This document shows, piece by piece, positions 1 to 11,584 of a stretch of 64,000 bases of DNA. The stretch comes from Saksenaea vasiformis B4078 (lineage: Eukaryota > Mucoromycota > Mucoromycetes > Mucorales > Saksenaeaceae): positions 124,001 through 188,000 of the forward strand of contig JNDT01001818.1 in assembly GCA_000697055.1 (NCBI GenBank), given 5' to 3'. The position numbers and the translations under genes are program-made. How positions within the stretch are numbered: position 1 is the first letter of the stretch; every line of letters begins with the position of its first letter. Below the pieces are notes generated by a model. The model was not told the origin of the DNA and made no database searches. It worked only from the letters and a program-made list of their open reading frames with translations.

Positions 1-1061
1 AGCAGATTCACGGTATGTACTAGAACATATCACTTCATGCAAATGCAGTTGTTTACGCGCGTGGATAGGGCATCCATAGCTATCGGCGGTGACGATATCA
101 CAAAGACATTCACTTCTTTTCTACTTGCAAACCGGTTCCCTTATGCAGATATTAATTTAAAGAAAGCGTATGATTGGCGATTAGCAGAAGAGCTGAAAGA
201 GAAATGGTGTACGATGAATGAAGCAGATATCAGTGTGCAGGTGTATGACTTCTTTGTTCGCGTGCCACACCAACCTACAAAGAAGTATCAGTGCAAGGTT
301 TATGATGAAGTATTCTTAGCTCCTCTGTGTCTGATGTATCCAGCTATTCTAAACGCGGAAGAGAAGACGCGAAACGTTAAATTCAGCGTCAGTAGCAACG
401 TGGTGGACGACATAGCGGAAGAACCCAACGTAAAAGATGCCACGCTTGATCTGCTGTTCTAATTATGTGTTATAGTCGTCCCAGATCGCGTCCACGCCAA
501 GCTTCCAGCGCTCAAAGGCGGCGTTATCGCAGACGTCTACGCCAAAGCAAACGTCTGGCTCCGAAACCCCATTGGCGTCAGCGTCAAATGCTGCGACACC
601 GATGACACGTGCGGCCTCGCCCACGCCCTATACAGCTCCTCGTGCAAGTTCATTTGATCTGTACCCTATAGACATGGCTATTGCCCAATCGATTCAGGCT
701 GCTTCAGGTGCATCGGATGAACGTCTCAAGCGTTTTTTCACGAACATCATTCTCGTCGGAGGCGCTGGTATGATTAGCAATTTCAATCGCGTGCTTGAAG
801 ATCGGTAAGGTTACGTGATCTTATGATACTTCTTTTTTGACAGTTTCATTTAGGGTGCTTTCCACTGTAATTGCGCAGACAGCTTCTGTAGAACGTGTAG
901 AAATCTTGCCCGCACCGCGTGAGCTGGACCCTCGATTGTTGGTGTGGAAAGGTGCTTCGGTGTTGAGTAAGTTGGACACGGCGAAGGACATGTGGATTGG
1001 TGAAGAAGAATGGGATGAAATAGGAGCTCGATGCCTTAAAGAACGATCGTTGTTCATGTAA
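1..1061 (+). CDS. ARP8: Actin-related protein Arp8, C-terminal part (5' end outside window)
   Basis: Arp8 is a nuclear actin-fold subunit of the INO80 chromatin-remodelling complex that helps bind nucleosomes and extranucleosomal DNA. The window holds only the C-terminal region. Likely exons are 1-12, 49-429, 476-804 and 854-1061, with introns of 36, 46 and 49 bp; the introns at 430 (GTAAAAG...TTATAG) and 805 (GTAAGG...TTTAG) keep the frame exactly. Recognisable blocks are GGDDIT near 85, the IILVGGAGMI stretch near 755, typical of the actin fold, and the conserved Arp8 tail EILPAPRELDP...WKGASVLSKL with a terminal EEEW, ending at TAA 1059-1061. A Ser/Thr/Ala/Pro-rich insert lies between the blocks at about 476-640. 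The 36 bp first intron is very short and is the weakest part of the model. Identification rests on the distinctive tail, which other Arps do not share. Confidence 0.88.
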
Positions 1062-1433
1062 AAATGGATTATTGTAGCATTTTTTAATATCACGCAATTG
1101 TAACAATTTTGTTTTCGCGTCATGCGAGCTTCATTGGAGAATTTTTTAGATGCAATGTATATGCGATATAGACATAAGTTGATAGGGGAGCCATACCTAC
1201 ATGTCAATAGATGACATAACGTGTGTACCCGCCAGACGGCGAAACATAAGTAATACAAGTTTAAGTTTTTAGGTTGAGCGTGCTGACAGATTTAAGCTTA
1301 ATGTGATGCTTCTGGGGGGAGAGGTCATGATTGACAGATGCTTAAATTGGGGGAGCAACATTTGAATTTTAAGACGACCTCACAGGTCCTTTATATCCAT
1401 AGAAAACAAAACTAAGATTATTCTAAGGAAAGA
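1062..1433. other. Arp8 3' flank, no gene seen
   Basis: AT-rich 3' untranslated and intergenic DNA after the Arp8 stop. No open frame, RNA gene or repeat is recognisable here. Confidence 0.5.
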
Positions 1434-1900
1434 TTGATTCTCCCACGAGGGGTACTGTTACAGATTAGTGTCTTCCATGCCTCACCATCTGGGGCAGCTG
1501 GAGCGATAGACGTGTCTAACGGTACGTGGGAGTCGCCGATTTCATTACTAACTGCTGCAGAGAACGATGAAGCAACACAACCCGAGCAATATACTATAGA
1601 AGATGAGCGTAACGACGATGACTTAGGCGATATGTTTATGAGGGCTATCATAACCAAGATAGGTCGAGACCGAGATCTGGTACAAAAACCAGAAGTGAAT
1701 ACTCCTATAGATGTGCGAATTGACCATTTTGGTGGATAAGCAATGTAAAAGGAAAGAATGAAGAAGAAAGAAATCGAATCCTTCCCGATACCAGTGCTAT
1801 CCGGTCTCTTGGAGCATCGTTCATGATAGATAAGGTGCTACGTATGAGAACTCAATATGAAAAAGTATATCACACGGGTCTGAGCAATGAACTAACGTAA
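1434..1900 (+). pseudogene. Coding-looking relic directly abutting element A1
   Basis: I do not recognise this sequence. Frame 3 is open from 1434 to 1739, with an acidic stretch (EDERNDDDLGDMF). A second plus frame is open from before 1715 and runs through ILPDTSAIRSLGASFMIDKV to a TAA at 1898-1900. The two frames overlap around 1715-1739, as expected if a single indel split one coding region of about 150 codons. The second frame stops at the last base before the TACTG terminus of the dispersed element at 1901. I infer the remains of a gene, possibly interrupted by the element. A spliced functional gene cannot be excluded, but no start codon with good context is visible. Confidence 0.35.
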
Positions 1901-2704
1901 TACTGGATTTTGAGCACACATTTACGTCATCCAAATATTACTTTGCATCGACACTACCTCAATCCTGCGGTGAGGATCAGCGTATCTTTGCGCAGAGAAT
2001 CAGGTACGTTTACTTCTGAATCAAAGGTGTATTGCGCTGGTCCATTGTAATAGGTACCCCAACGCACCAATCGAAACGCGTAAAAGGACCGTATTTAAAG
2101 GGACGCATGAATTCTTTTTTTTTTCTTTGGATCTGTTCATTTTATATGCCCGGTATGTACTCTTAATGGAATATGCATCCAGGATCACTCATGCATTTTG
2201 ATGTATCGTTTAGCCTGTATGACCTCTGTCCCGAACCATCTCAGCTGTGATCGCGTTTTTTACCCATCACTTAAGTAAGTAAAATAGATAATGTCGCGCT
2301 CAGCGTCGCTTATCTTGTACAATAGATCGCTGGACGTTGTATCGCTTCAAATCCTCTGTAGTTCGTTTCAATTGGTCACTTTCAGTGCCAATCTCCTCCA
2401 TTCTCTCACCCCCACCCATCACGGTGCGGGGTGCGGCCGCCATGAAATCATGGAATTGCCCTTTGGGGTTAAGTAAAATGACATCCAAGTATTATGCCAT
2501 TTACTAACCATGAACAAATTTTTATTCTGTCTACATCAATTTCGCGTCCATCGAGAGGCCGTGTTGATTGTAAGTAGGGTATGAATTTGTTGCCAATTTA
2601 TGTATTAACGAACGCATATTTCATTCTTTTCTTAGCGTAAAGGTGGCTCCTCATGTGCGCAAAACTTTTATAGTTTGGCGTAAAAGTCTGTTCAATAAAC
2701 AGTA
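1901..2704 (+). repeat. Dispersed TACTG...CAGTA element, subfamily A, copy A1 (full length)
   Basis: 804 bp non-coding element, visibly collinear with 44625-45400 and, in reverse orientation, with 19498-19898 and about 51090-51320. It starts TACTGGATTTTGAGCACAC and ends AATAAACAGTA, so the termini are 5 bp inverted repeats. Landmarks in order: ACGTCATCCAA near 1925, the TATA-like GTATTTAAAGGGA at about 2091, a T-rich tract, CTCTGTCCCGAACC near 2224, a C-rich GTGCGGGG patch near 2424, an intron-like segment from about 2468 to 2635, and AATAAA at 2695-2700. The TATA-like box plus terminal AATAAA resembles a solo LTR, but the ends are not the usual bare TG...CA and I see no clear target-site duplication. 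Confidence 0.75.
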
Positions 2705-5700
2705 GAACGATCACTTCCCACTGCAAAGTGAGTAGGATTGTTGTTAACGGGAAAGGCCTGCCCGATTGTTATTTAAGCGTTGCGTATAACCTAATTGGAA
2801 AACTCTTGTGGTATGGCCGGTCTTGTGATATCCGAGTTCCCACAACAAATGCGGTAATATTTTCCTTTGAACAAGGGACCTTGCTATACTTCTTAACACA
2901 CTGAGAAAATACGGCAATGTTTTCGTCCTTCACGTTCCCAGTAAGTATTGGCATCCTTACAACAAGGATAGATGTGATCAAGTGGTCATCAGCTTCCAAA
3001 CAAGTAGCTGTAGATGTTACATATGCTCATGGTGGTACGGGTGTCTTGACCTGGGGCCAACCTGTTTCTTTTCCGGTAAAACCCTGTCAAGGACAGCTAT
3101 TGTTCCCGACAGCTCTTTTCGGCTAAAGTTCAGATTTTCTCCAGAAAAAGAGACCCACTCGTGCATGTTCATTCGTCCCAAATATGGGTGCTGTGGTACT
3201 AAAAAACCATGACGGCATTTTTTTTATAAAGGAAGCTGCTATGGCGTCTATCAATTGTCATTGATTGGAGGTCAACTGTTAGCAAGCGAGCCAAAATGAC
3301 CTTTTTAGCTGACTTTGAAAGTGACAACCAGGCTTCCTTCAGAAGTGCTCTGTCCCTTTGCTCCTGTTGATTGACAAACCAAAAGTGGTTGTAGTGGGGC
3401 CATGACGATTGCAATCTTGCGATTACGCCCTTCCTTTGTCTGACACTCTAGGTCTAATCGCTAGTCGCTCCATTTCTCTTAAATTCGAGGGGAGATCTTA
3501 TGTCTAAGCGAATTTCGTATATCATCTATGAAACTGAGAAAACTTGTTACAGTTGGGTAGACTGTTATATATCGTTGTCGACTGATCTCTGTAAAAAGCC
3601 TCAAACCCTCGGTTACTCTACTTATGTTGTCTATCATGTTACATACGTTGTGGATCTCCATTAACACGACGTTCTATACTTGCGTCATGCGTAGCTGGTG
3701 TTTTGAATGGATGAAGAGATCCAGGACAAGCATATCACAGTATAAAATAGTGGATGAAAATGGTTCCTAATTTACTATTTGTTTTATATGGTACAGGTAA
3801 TAGACACCTCGCACGGCGACTACTAAGTTTCTAACGAACTATGATAGTTTTATCTGCGAATACGACAGTTGATTCATCATATCGCGCAAAAGATCTCTGG
3901 ATAAGCATAACCTGCGACTTTGATTTTGGGAAAGAGTGTTGATAGTGATATTGGTGCGTTGTTGAGCAACCTTAATTGTTGTAGTGGTGTGCTTGGGTGT
4001 GATGTTGCCGAGTCTGTGAGTAAGTCTGGGAACCGTTCCCGTAACACGAGCCCTTGAACTCCTTTTGTGAAATTGTAAGTGGGTCACATAAAGATATAAA
4101 CATATCTCCAGACGTACTTAACCAAAGAGCCATTGATACAGCGGATCTAGACCTGTACCGGGATAATGCATTCACTGGTGATGATTTGCTGTCAAAACGA
4201 TGAGCTTAAGTAACCGAAAACTGCGTTTGATTACCTTAACAAAGTAGTAGCGCCAACAACAATACCAACACATAGGCCAACAGTTCCGCCAACAAATGTG
4301 CTTGAGGTGAACCTTTCAAATTTGATATCAGAAGACATGGCTACAACTAAGAGGGAAAAGAGTCAGAAAACAAACAAAATTCCCTTTTCTTTTGTACAAA
4401 TCCCCGCCAACCAAAAAAGTCACCAGTAGTATAACCTTACTAAGGTGTACTCTTGTATCACTGTGAGCACATTGACGGCGGCATAAAATTTTGTAAGATT
4501 ATAACTTGAATTATCATCATCATCTTGTTCGTGACCTCAGACTGCTCCGTGTCAAAAAGGTCGAGCCCGGTTTCGGTAATGCTATTGGTTTGCAATTCTT
4601 TGAATCTTTTATAGCCATGGGTTGAGTGCAGTGGAATTTTTGGCCTGTCATTCGCTGTGATTGGCTGAAATCTTGCCAAAACGGAACTGCTGCCAAAATT
4701 TGGGAACAGTACTGGGAAACTGAGACCAGGCCCACGGCTCCATTCTTTCTTTTATCACGAGGCCTCAAGGACCGAGCCTGCGTTGCACTGCTGGGTCTTT
4801 GGGGGTCTCCCCAAGAAAGCACAGGGAAGTTTATATTGCTATGATCGTTGAAGAAGAAAAAACACCAAAAGTCGAGCTGGTTGGCGGTTATTCGGAGGTG
4901 GATGATTATCTCGAGGAATATGCGAAAGTTTATATCAGCAATGTTCACAGTTATGTTGGGATCCGACATAGCCTACTACGTATTTCGCTATTGGCCTTCT
5001 CCTTCCTTCAATCGATCGCCATCCAGTAGCTTGCTTTGCTAGTTGCCGGGCCATCCAAAATCGTCTCTATGACTTGGTTTCCTCTTTTTTGATTGATTCT
5101 TTTCCAAAGGAATTAGAAACTGATCAGCAGATAAGCGTCGAAGAGCTTGTCTGGCATATCGTCCCAGGAATGGTGGATTCCTGGCACCAGATGGACCTAC
5201 GCAGTCCCTTGGTGAGAGCATCTCGGAATTTCGCATTTCCATTGGGTCAACGCCTTTCTTCGGGTTGTGTCTTGGATTAGAGCTTTAGCTGACTGGTTTT
5301 CAACGTTATCTAAGTTGACCAATATAACTGGAGCGGTATAACGCCAAGGGGATGCCATTAAACTACATGGCAGCATGCACTTTAGGCAGTTAGACTTCCG
5401 GTTAACTGTTCTCTGGATCGATCATCTTCTTTACTGATTCTGCCTCCGTTGAGCTAGCGCACACGTATTAGGGCTTCAGTCCTGCGGGAACGATCATTTC
5501 TGGAGACGATTTCTTAGAATATCTCCCTATTCAACCGATTTCGCTCTCAAAAGCAGCTAACGCATGGTATCATGAAGCTGTTCTAGGAAGTCAGGATTGT
5601 TACTGGTATGGAATGAATCCAATAGTCTTCATTCTACTGTGTTGACCAACACAGATTTCTACAAGTTCGGTTCGGCCGGTTTGCATGAGCTAGATAATAA

Positions 5701-7060
5701 TTGTTAGAAGTTCATGCTTCTAAAAGTATTAGTTGGTATTGGGGCTGCGCCGAAGGTATCAGCTTATTGGTTGTGTGCATTCATATGTCTCGGTTGGTGT
5801 ATGTCTTCCAAAGTTGGCTTGTATTTTGCCAATGAGTTCTTGGTGCAACGCAATGTCGTGCCAATGGAATGAAATTACTTAATGCTCTTAATAGCGTTTC
5901 CGCTCTCTTTTCCGGTAATAAACTGGATTATAGTCTCACTGTACCTGGGTGCCCGATTGTTTTATCTTGCGAGTGTCGTGGTCTTCCTGGAAGCAAACAA
6001 CAAAAAATGAAAAGAAAGAAAGAAAAGAAACACAAAGGGATAAAGGTAGGTTCGTGAGATTATAACGAAGTATGAGTTATGTGATCACAGTTAGCGACTT
6101 GTGTTTACTATGGATAACACAGACATACGATAACAAGCAAGACTATTCTGAGACTGCCTCGATTTGAATTGAGACTGAGGTAAGGAACTGCTACGGACAC
6201 TCATGCAAGGTTATTTCGCCGGCTATTGAGTAAATTTCTAACAACGGCTGATAGTATACAAATACAGACCCTCGAGCGTTCATAAGCTGAGTGTTTAAGC
6301 TTAAATCGATGAATGTGACGTTGTACCCTTCATAAATACTCGATGGGTGTTCAGTTTATGGATGCTCGGTTGGTCAATACTAAGCTTTCTGGCACTCATC
6401 TATTCGTTTAGTAGCTGAATATCATCAATCATCATCAGGCAGCTGTAATATGTAACCCAATAACTGTCTAAACGACGTTACGTGAGTGTCCGTGAGAATG
6501 ACCCTGCGTGTCCGCAGCAAGTTCCCTCCGAAAAGCGAAGCAAAAGATGACGGACAAGTCAGCTGCATTTCGTCGTTAAAAATCAGACGTTTGATCTATA
6601 TCACCCTTCCACGCTCCAGCAGGACGTCATTATTTATGTCTGCAGTTTTCACTGGAGATTTTGTATTTATTGGAAAGCAATTGTGCGCTGGCCAATATAC
6701 TTGATTTTCCACGAGCACCACCAGACAAGTAAATGCTCTTCAAAAAAAAACGGTAATACTTCTCGGGTGGGAACTGCTAGGGACACTCCCTTCTCGGGCA
6801 CGACACGGTTACCGTGACTTGAAATCCCCGCCGTTGAACCTGCCTGGGGAACCAGTGACACGCCCCTTTCCTTTGTCCTTCTCCTTCTTCTCCTCTTATT
6901 CCTGTTAGCTAAACGACGAATTAAATACGGAAGAAACCGGCGAACGATAGAAGACCAAAAATAACAAACTCCATTGCTTATTCATTACAACATTGCTCGT
7001 GCAGCTGCTACCTTGAATTTAATACTGGTGTTTTCTTTCCGCTGTTCATAACCGATCCAC
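2705..7060. other. Gene-poor interval, no gene assigned
   Basis: Only short unsupported open frames are present. The most coding-like patches are plus-strand stretches around 2917-3126, 4799-4990 and 5074-5280 (for example VEELVWHIVPGMVDSWHQ), which match no family I know and are not joined by convincing introns. They could be decayed genes. No RNA gene or array is visible. The last part, from about 6870, contains C/T-rich promoter-like sequence upstream of the kinase. Confidence 0.4.
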
Positions 7061-8639
7061 ATGAATCAAAAGGAGTCAACAACGTCTTTCGGATTTTCGT
7101 CCACAATACCCAGTTCTGGGTTCAATCTATTTAAATTCACAGGTAACATGGACCCTTGTGCTTCGTCATTGTGTTTACACGACGTCTCTGCAGGCGACAC
7201 ACTGCAGAGCCCACGATTAGTACGCGTGCCTGCCAAAGACGGACGGACAGGAGAAGACATTCAACTTCAGTATTCGAATCAAAAAGTCATTGGCAATGGT
7301 TCGTTTGGTGTGGTGTACCAGGCAAAGCTTTTACATAGTGGTGACGAGGTTGCTATTAAGAAAGTCTTGCAGGACAAGAGATACAAGGTAAAAGGAGGGA
7401 CATTAGCTTGTGCGCACGTACCGAGACTTGACATCTCTAGCATTGTTTAGAATCGTGAATTACAGATTATGAGAGTGATGAACCATCCAAATATTTGCGG
7501 TTTAAAAGCTTATTTTTACTCACAAGGTGATGGCAAGGTAGGGTGTATGGATGCGTATTAGCAGCAAGATTTATTGCGTATTATAGAAAGATGAGGTATA
7601 CCTCAACTTGGTCTTGGAATATGTACCTGAAACGGTGTACCGGGTGTCCCGTCATTACGCAAAAATCAAGCAACCAATCCCCGTCCTTCTCGTCAAGATT
7701 TACATGTATCAGCTTTTCCGTGCGCTAGCCTATTCCCATGCACTCGGTATATGCCACCGTGATATCAAACCACAGAATTTGCTGGTGAACCCAGTGACAG
7801 GTGTCCTCAAACTCTGTGATTTTGGAAGGCAAGTAAATGAATATCACATGTGAAAGGAAATATCGTCTGATAGACGGAGCTTTTGGTATGACGGTTTAGT
7901 GCGAAGATTCTTGTCTCAGGAGAACCAAATGTGTCGTATATTTGTTCACGTTATTATCGGGCACCTGAATTGATTTTTGGCGCCACATCTTACACCACAC
8001 AAATTGATATCTGGTCAGCGGGCTGCGTGATGGGAGAACTGTTATTAGGACAGCCATTGTTCCCAGGTGAGAGTGCTATCGATCAACTAGTGGAAATTAT
8101 CAAGGTTCTGGGAACACCAAGCAAAGAAGAGATTGCTTTAATGAATCCTCATTACATGGATCACAGATTCCCACAGATCAAGCCACATCCATTCTCTAAA
8201 GTAAAGGATAATTTACCCGATACAGCAATCGTATGAACTCTATCTTTTATATATTTAGGTCTTCCGGTCGAGGACGCCACCCGAAGCAATCGACTTGATT
8301 TCACACATCCTTCAGTACGACCCACAATCCCGAATGACCGCAAGTGAGGCATTAGCCCATCCTTTCTTTGATGAGCTACGTCATCCAGAAACGAAGATGG
8401 CGACAGGAAAAGATCTTCCACCACTTTTCGATTTCACAAGAGAAGGTAAGAAAGAAAGGAATAAAGAAGAAAACTAGTGGCTAATCAATACTTCGAAAAC
8501 AGAATTATCAATTCGTCCGGACTTTTTGAATAGATTGGTTCCTTCTCATTGCCATGACGAGTTATCATTACGTGGTATCGATATCCACAATTTTACTCCG
8601 ATTCCAGCGGAGGAATTGCGACTATCGTCGCTGGAGTGA
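7061..8639 (+). CDS. Glycogen synthase kinase 3 (GSK-3/shaggy-type Ser/Thr kinase)
   Basis: CMGC-family protein kinase of Wnt/insulin-like and stress signalling; fungal relatives act in meiosis, morphogenesis and stress responses. Exons 7061-7387, 7451-7537, 7587-7828, 7900-8200, 8259-8445 and 8503-8639 give 426 residues. Visible motifs: glycine loop [15 protein letters not shown], catalytic lysine in [15 protein letters not shown], catalytic loop HRDIKPQN, Mg-binding DFG, activation-loop tyrosine in [13 protein letters not shown] (the GSK-3 autophosphorylated position), and [20 protein letters not shown]. The intron at 7829-7899 splits DFG-SAK and must use a GC donor (AG|GCAAGT). The N-terminus is uncertain: an alternative 51 bp intron (about 7143-7193) inside exon 1, or a start at 7149, are possible. 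The family call itself is secure. Confidence 0.95.
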
Positions 8640-9943
8640 AACGAATAATAAATTGCGCGATCCTCTCACTTTTTCCAAGTATACTTGGTACAGGTTTTTT
8701 TCTAGGGTTTACTTGGCCGTTCTTGTCCATCTTCGAATTTGACATTGACAGACTCCAAATTTAAAATGTGCCAAAGCTTATAGCAAAAGCTATGAATGAA
8801 TGCCAGGCATGATCTATATCACATAAATCACATATGAGGACATATATCCATATCTAAAGGTCGACATAATATCCAAAGTGAGGATCAACTCAGGAACTCA
8901 AAGCTACTGATCAGGATTAAGGTTACAGCCTCCGAATAAATAGAACAATTGTAAGAACAACTACGCATAAACAAGTATAGCCATCTCCTACTATACATCA
9001 TAATAAAGAAGAGTCGTAAAGGATTTCCTGTGTGTCAATGTGCAACCAAATAAACCGAAATCGACAGTAGAGACAGCTGCGTGCTTTTGATCAACAGCTC
9101 TCGACAACCTAGTGCAGCTATTAAAGAAAGAGCAAGTAGCTAGGAAGCGAACCGAACAGAACGATAATTTTATTGCAGATGACATATGTATCGGTTGATC
9201 TCTTACTCATTCAAATATTGTGCATGACTGATAGTCATTTGTCATATCAATACAAGCCACAGTTGTCTCTTGTATATCATATTCCAACACATCTCTTTGA
9301 CAATTGAACTTTCTCCTATTTATTCCACTTCAGAATTAAACAACGTAGACTTTGTGTCTCTTTGCGGAATCTGGGCAGGTGATAGATAGGGAAGCCACAG
9401 GAAACAAAACCAAGTCCTTGAGACTTGACGAAAGGTACCCGACATTTCATTAAAACGAATTTCAATGAATCTTTCATACAGTGCTATTAGCGGTACTTTA
9501 TCGGAAGATGAGATGATATTTGCTGTCAGTGTGATTGGTCTTTGTGATGTAACTACCGGATACAACAGAGAAATTTAGGAAGACTCTATCTTTCTTTAAT
9601 CCATCTAGTAGTTGATATTTGTGCAACCATGTTTCTCAGCGTTCTTATTATCGGAGTTCCGTACGAATTTTTGGCCGAATTTAGTTAAACTAGTATTTTT
9701 TTTGAAACGTGTACCACTGTCTTGGAGACGATTCGCTACTATTTTTACTTAGTAAAGTAAAAAAGAAAAGGAGCGACGATCGAGATCGGCGACCTTTGGT
9801 AATGCCAACGTCAGGAACGCAAGAACATGATAATGTATTTTTTGGAGGCAAATTTAAGTAGGCTACTATATTGTGAAGTGTGTAAGTGAGTTAGTGTATG
9901 TGAGAAGTGTGTAATGCAAAAGTAATGCTTATGAAAAGGTACA
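8640..9943. other. Intergenic, convergent 3' flanks
   Basis: AT-rich interval between the kinase stop (plus) and the glycosyltransferase stop (minus). Short minus-strand open frames at 8991-9185 and 9320-9565 have no recognisable motif and no supporting splice structure. Nothing else is seen. Confidence 0.5.
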
Positions 9944-11584
9944 TCATAACAGTGAGCCTTGTTGGGATTGTTGAGCTCGCGCCACTTTTGCGTTTGTTGT
10001 TTGGTTAGTTGAAGGAACTTGTGGGGCTGGAGCACCATCAGTTCCCATGTCTAGTCTATAGTCGTCATCGGAGGACCAAAAAGGGTCTTGTGGTTGAGGT
10101 GGATGTTGTGATTGTGTTTGTTGGACCACAGTGGTCGTTGTTGTTGTTGTTGCTGACTGCGTGTGGCGCTCTTGGTTATAGTAATTCTCGATATCTTGCC
10201 GCTGTTGTAATTGCTGTTGGCGATAGAATTCCTCCTCTTGTGCTGTCCGTTCTTCCGTGTTGTCGTTGCTTCCAAGCTGAGTCATTTCGATCTTAACCTC
10301 AGACTTGCCAATGTCTGCAGCCAATTCGGTGCCAACGCCAGCACGTGTACCCCAGCCCACTTCGTGCAAGGTAAATAGTGCATAGATCTTCATAATAGCA
10401 AAATAATAGTTGAAGATAAGCCACGCTGGCAAGACCCATATGTCTTGCGGCCGTCGAAGAAAGTGCGGTACGAGCTTGATAAAGCGAGTAAATAGTAGCC
10501 AACAGATGTAGGAAATTGCGATGTTCCAGGCTGGAAGGGGATCGTTTGTCTGTCCCGGCTTCTTTTCCTGCAAGGAGGCAAAGACGCCGACAAGGACGGG
10601 GCCAGCAAGCAATGTGAGGGGGTTAAAAATTTTATCCACCATAGTAAACGCAACGTAAGGGTGGCGACGCCAGATGTAACGCTCGGTAAATAGGGACCGA
10701 AAATCGGAGCGCCAGGTGTTGCGGGTCCATCGCAGCACTTGCTTAACAAAGCGCCAGTTGTTTTTGAAGGTTGAGAACAGCTCCGCCTCCTTGCAAACCT
10801 GAGCATAGGTGTTCCACCCATGAGAGACCATCCAACGCGTCAAGAATTTATCATCGCCCGAGTTGAGTGGATATTTTCCCAGCCAGAGATCGTTTGTGAA
10901 GCAGTATTGGAAGGCGGGATCCTTCAAGATCAGGGTGCGATAGGCAGCAGTACGGCCAGAGAGACAACAAATGCCGCCATCAATGTGCGTAGAAGAAGCA
11001 ATTTCAATGTTGCGACTCGTCAAGCGGTAACCAGCCAAGATCTCCCATAACGTTTGACGTCCGTTGGGATCGACCGCGTGGACTGTCTGACTTGTGCCCA
11101 CACCGCCCATTTTCAGATCCTCGAAACAAGCAAGAATATAATCCAACATCGTTGGTTTCCAGATAGCGTCGTCATCAGCGAATACGAGAATTTCCGTTGT
11201 CGTAGCATTCACACCCTCTACCATCTGTAAACGTTTATTTGCCTTGGGTACAGTTAACACCCTAATCTTCGAAGGGTCGACCTCGTCTGCGAGTTCCTGC
11301 AGAGGGCCACGCATACTTGTTTCGGTAATGATCACAATCTCCTTGGGGCGGCAAGCTAACCAACTGCGAGCAGCAATTTTGAATTCTTCACCGGCATCAA
11401 TTGTAGGAACGATAATGGTCACATCTCGTTCGGGATCATACGTGGGATTGGGTTTTGGTCGTTGGGGTTTGTAGACAAGCCATGCTGCTATTTTGATGAA
11501 GTACCACAGGTAACGATAGAAACCGATAATACCAAATGGCAGAAAAAATGGTAACAGACCGATATCCTCGGTCAGGTACAGCAT
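9944..11584 (-). CDS. Membrane GT2 glycosyltransferase, polysaccharide/hyaluronan-synthase-like
   Basis: Intronless 546-residue family-2 processive glycosyltransferase, expected to polymerise a surface polysaccharide from UDP-sugars while threading it through the membrane. The ATG at 11584 is chosen because the longer frame starts with a non-ATG codon. An N-terminal hydrophobic segment (GLLPFFLPFGIIGFYRYLWY) is followed by the cytosolic GT-A domain with VTIIVPTIDAGEEF, the nucleotide-binding VFADDDAIW, the GDDKFLT acceptor-site motif and the processive QVLRW (QxxRW) signature. Three or four C-terminal membrane helices follow, then a low-complexity tail rich in Gln and Thr. The architecture matches fungal hyaluronan-synthase-like/Cps1-type enzymes more than chitin synthases, which are longer and use QRRRW. 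The product cannot be read from sequence. Confidence 0.88.
   Translation of the reverse strand: MLYLTEDIGLLPFFLPFGIIGFYRYLWYFIKIAAWLVYKPQRPKPNPTYDPERDVTIIVPTIDAGEEFKIAARSWLACRPKEIVIITETSMRGPLQELADEVDPSKIRVLTVPKANKRLQMVEGVNATTTEILVFADDDAIWKPTMLDYILACFEDLKMGGVGTSQTVHAVDPNGRQTLWEILAGYRLTSRNIEIASSTHIDGGICCLSGRTAAYRTLILKDPAFQYCFTNDLWLGKYPLNSGDDKFLTRWMVSHGWNTYAQVCKEAELFSTFKNNWRFVKQVLRWTRNTWRSDFRSLFTERYIWRRHPYVAFTMVDKIFNPLTLLAGPVLVGVFASLQEKKPGQTNDPLPAWNIAISYICWLLFTRFIKLVPHFLRRPQDIWVLPAWLIFNYYFAIMKIYALFTLHEVGWGTRAGVGTELAADIGKSEVKIEMTQLGSNDNTEERTAQEEEFYRQQQLQQRQDIENYYNQERHTQSATTTTTTTVVQQTQSQHPPQPQDPFWSSDDDYRLDMGTDGAPAPQVPSTNQTTNAKVARAQQSQQGSLL

Noticed and set aside
4520..4969. 149-codon minus-strand open frame
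   Set aside because: No motif, composition not protein-like, overlapped by several equally long frames on the other strand.
10009..10821. Open frames overlapping the GT2 gene on both strands
   Set aside because: Shadows of the glycosyltransferase coding sequence; composition driven by its Gln/Thr-rich tail and hydrophobic codons.
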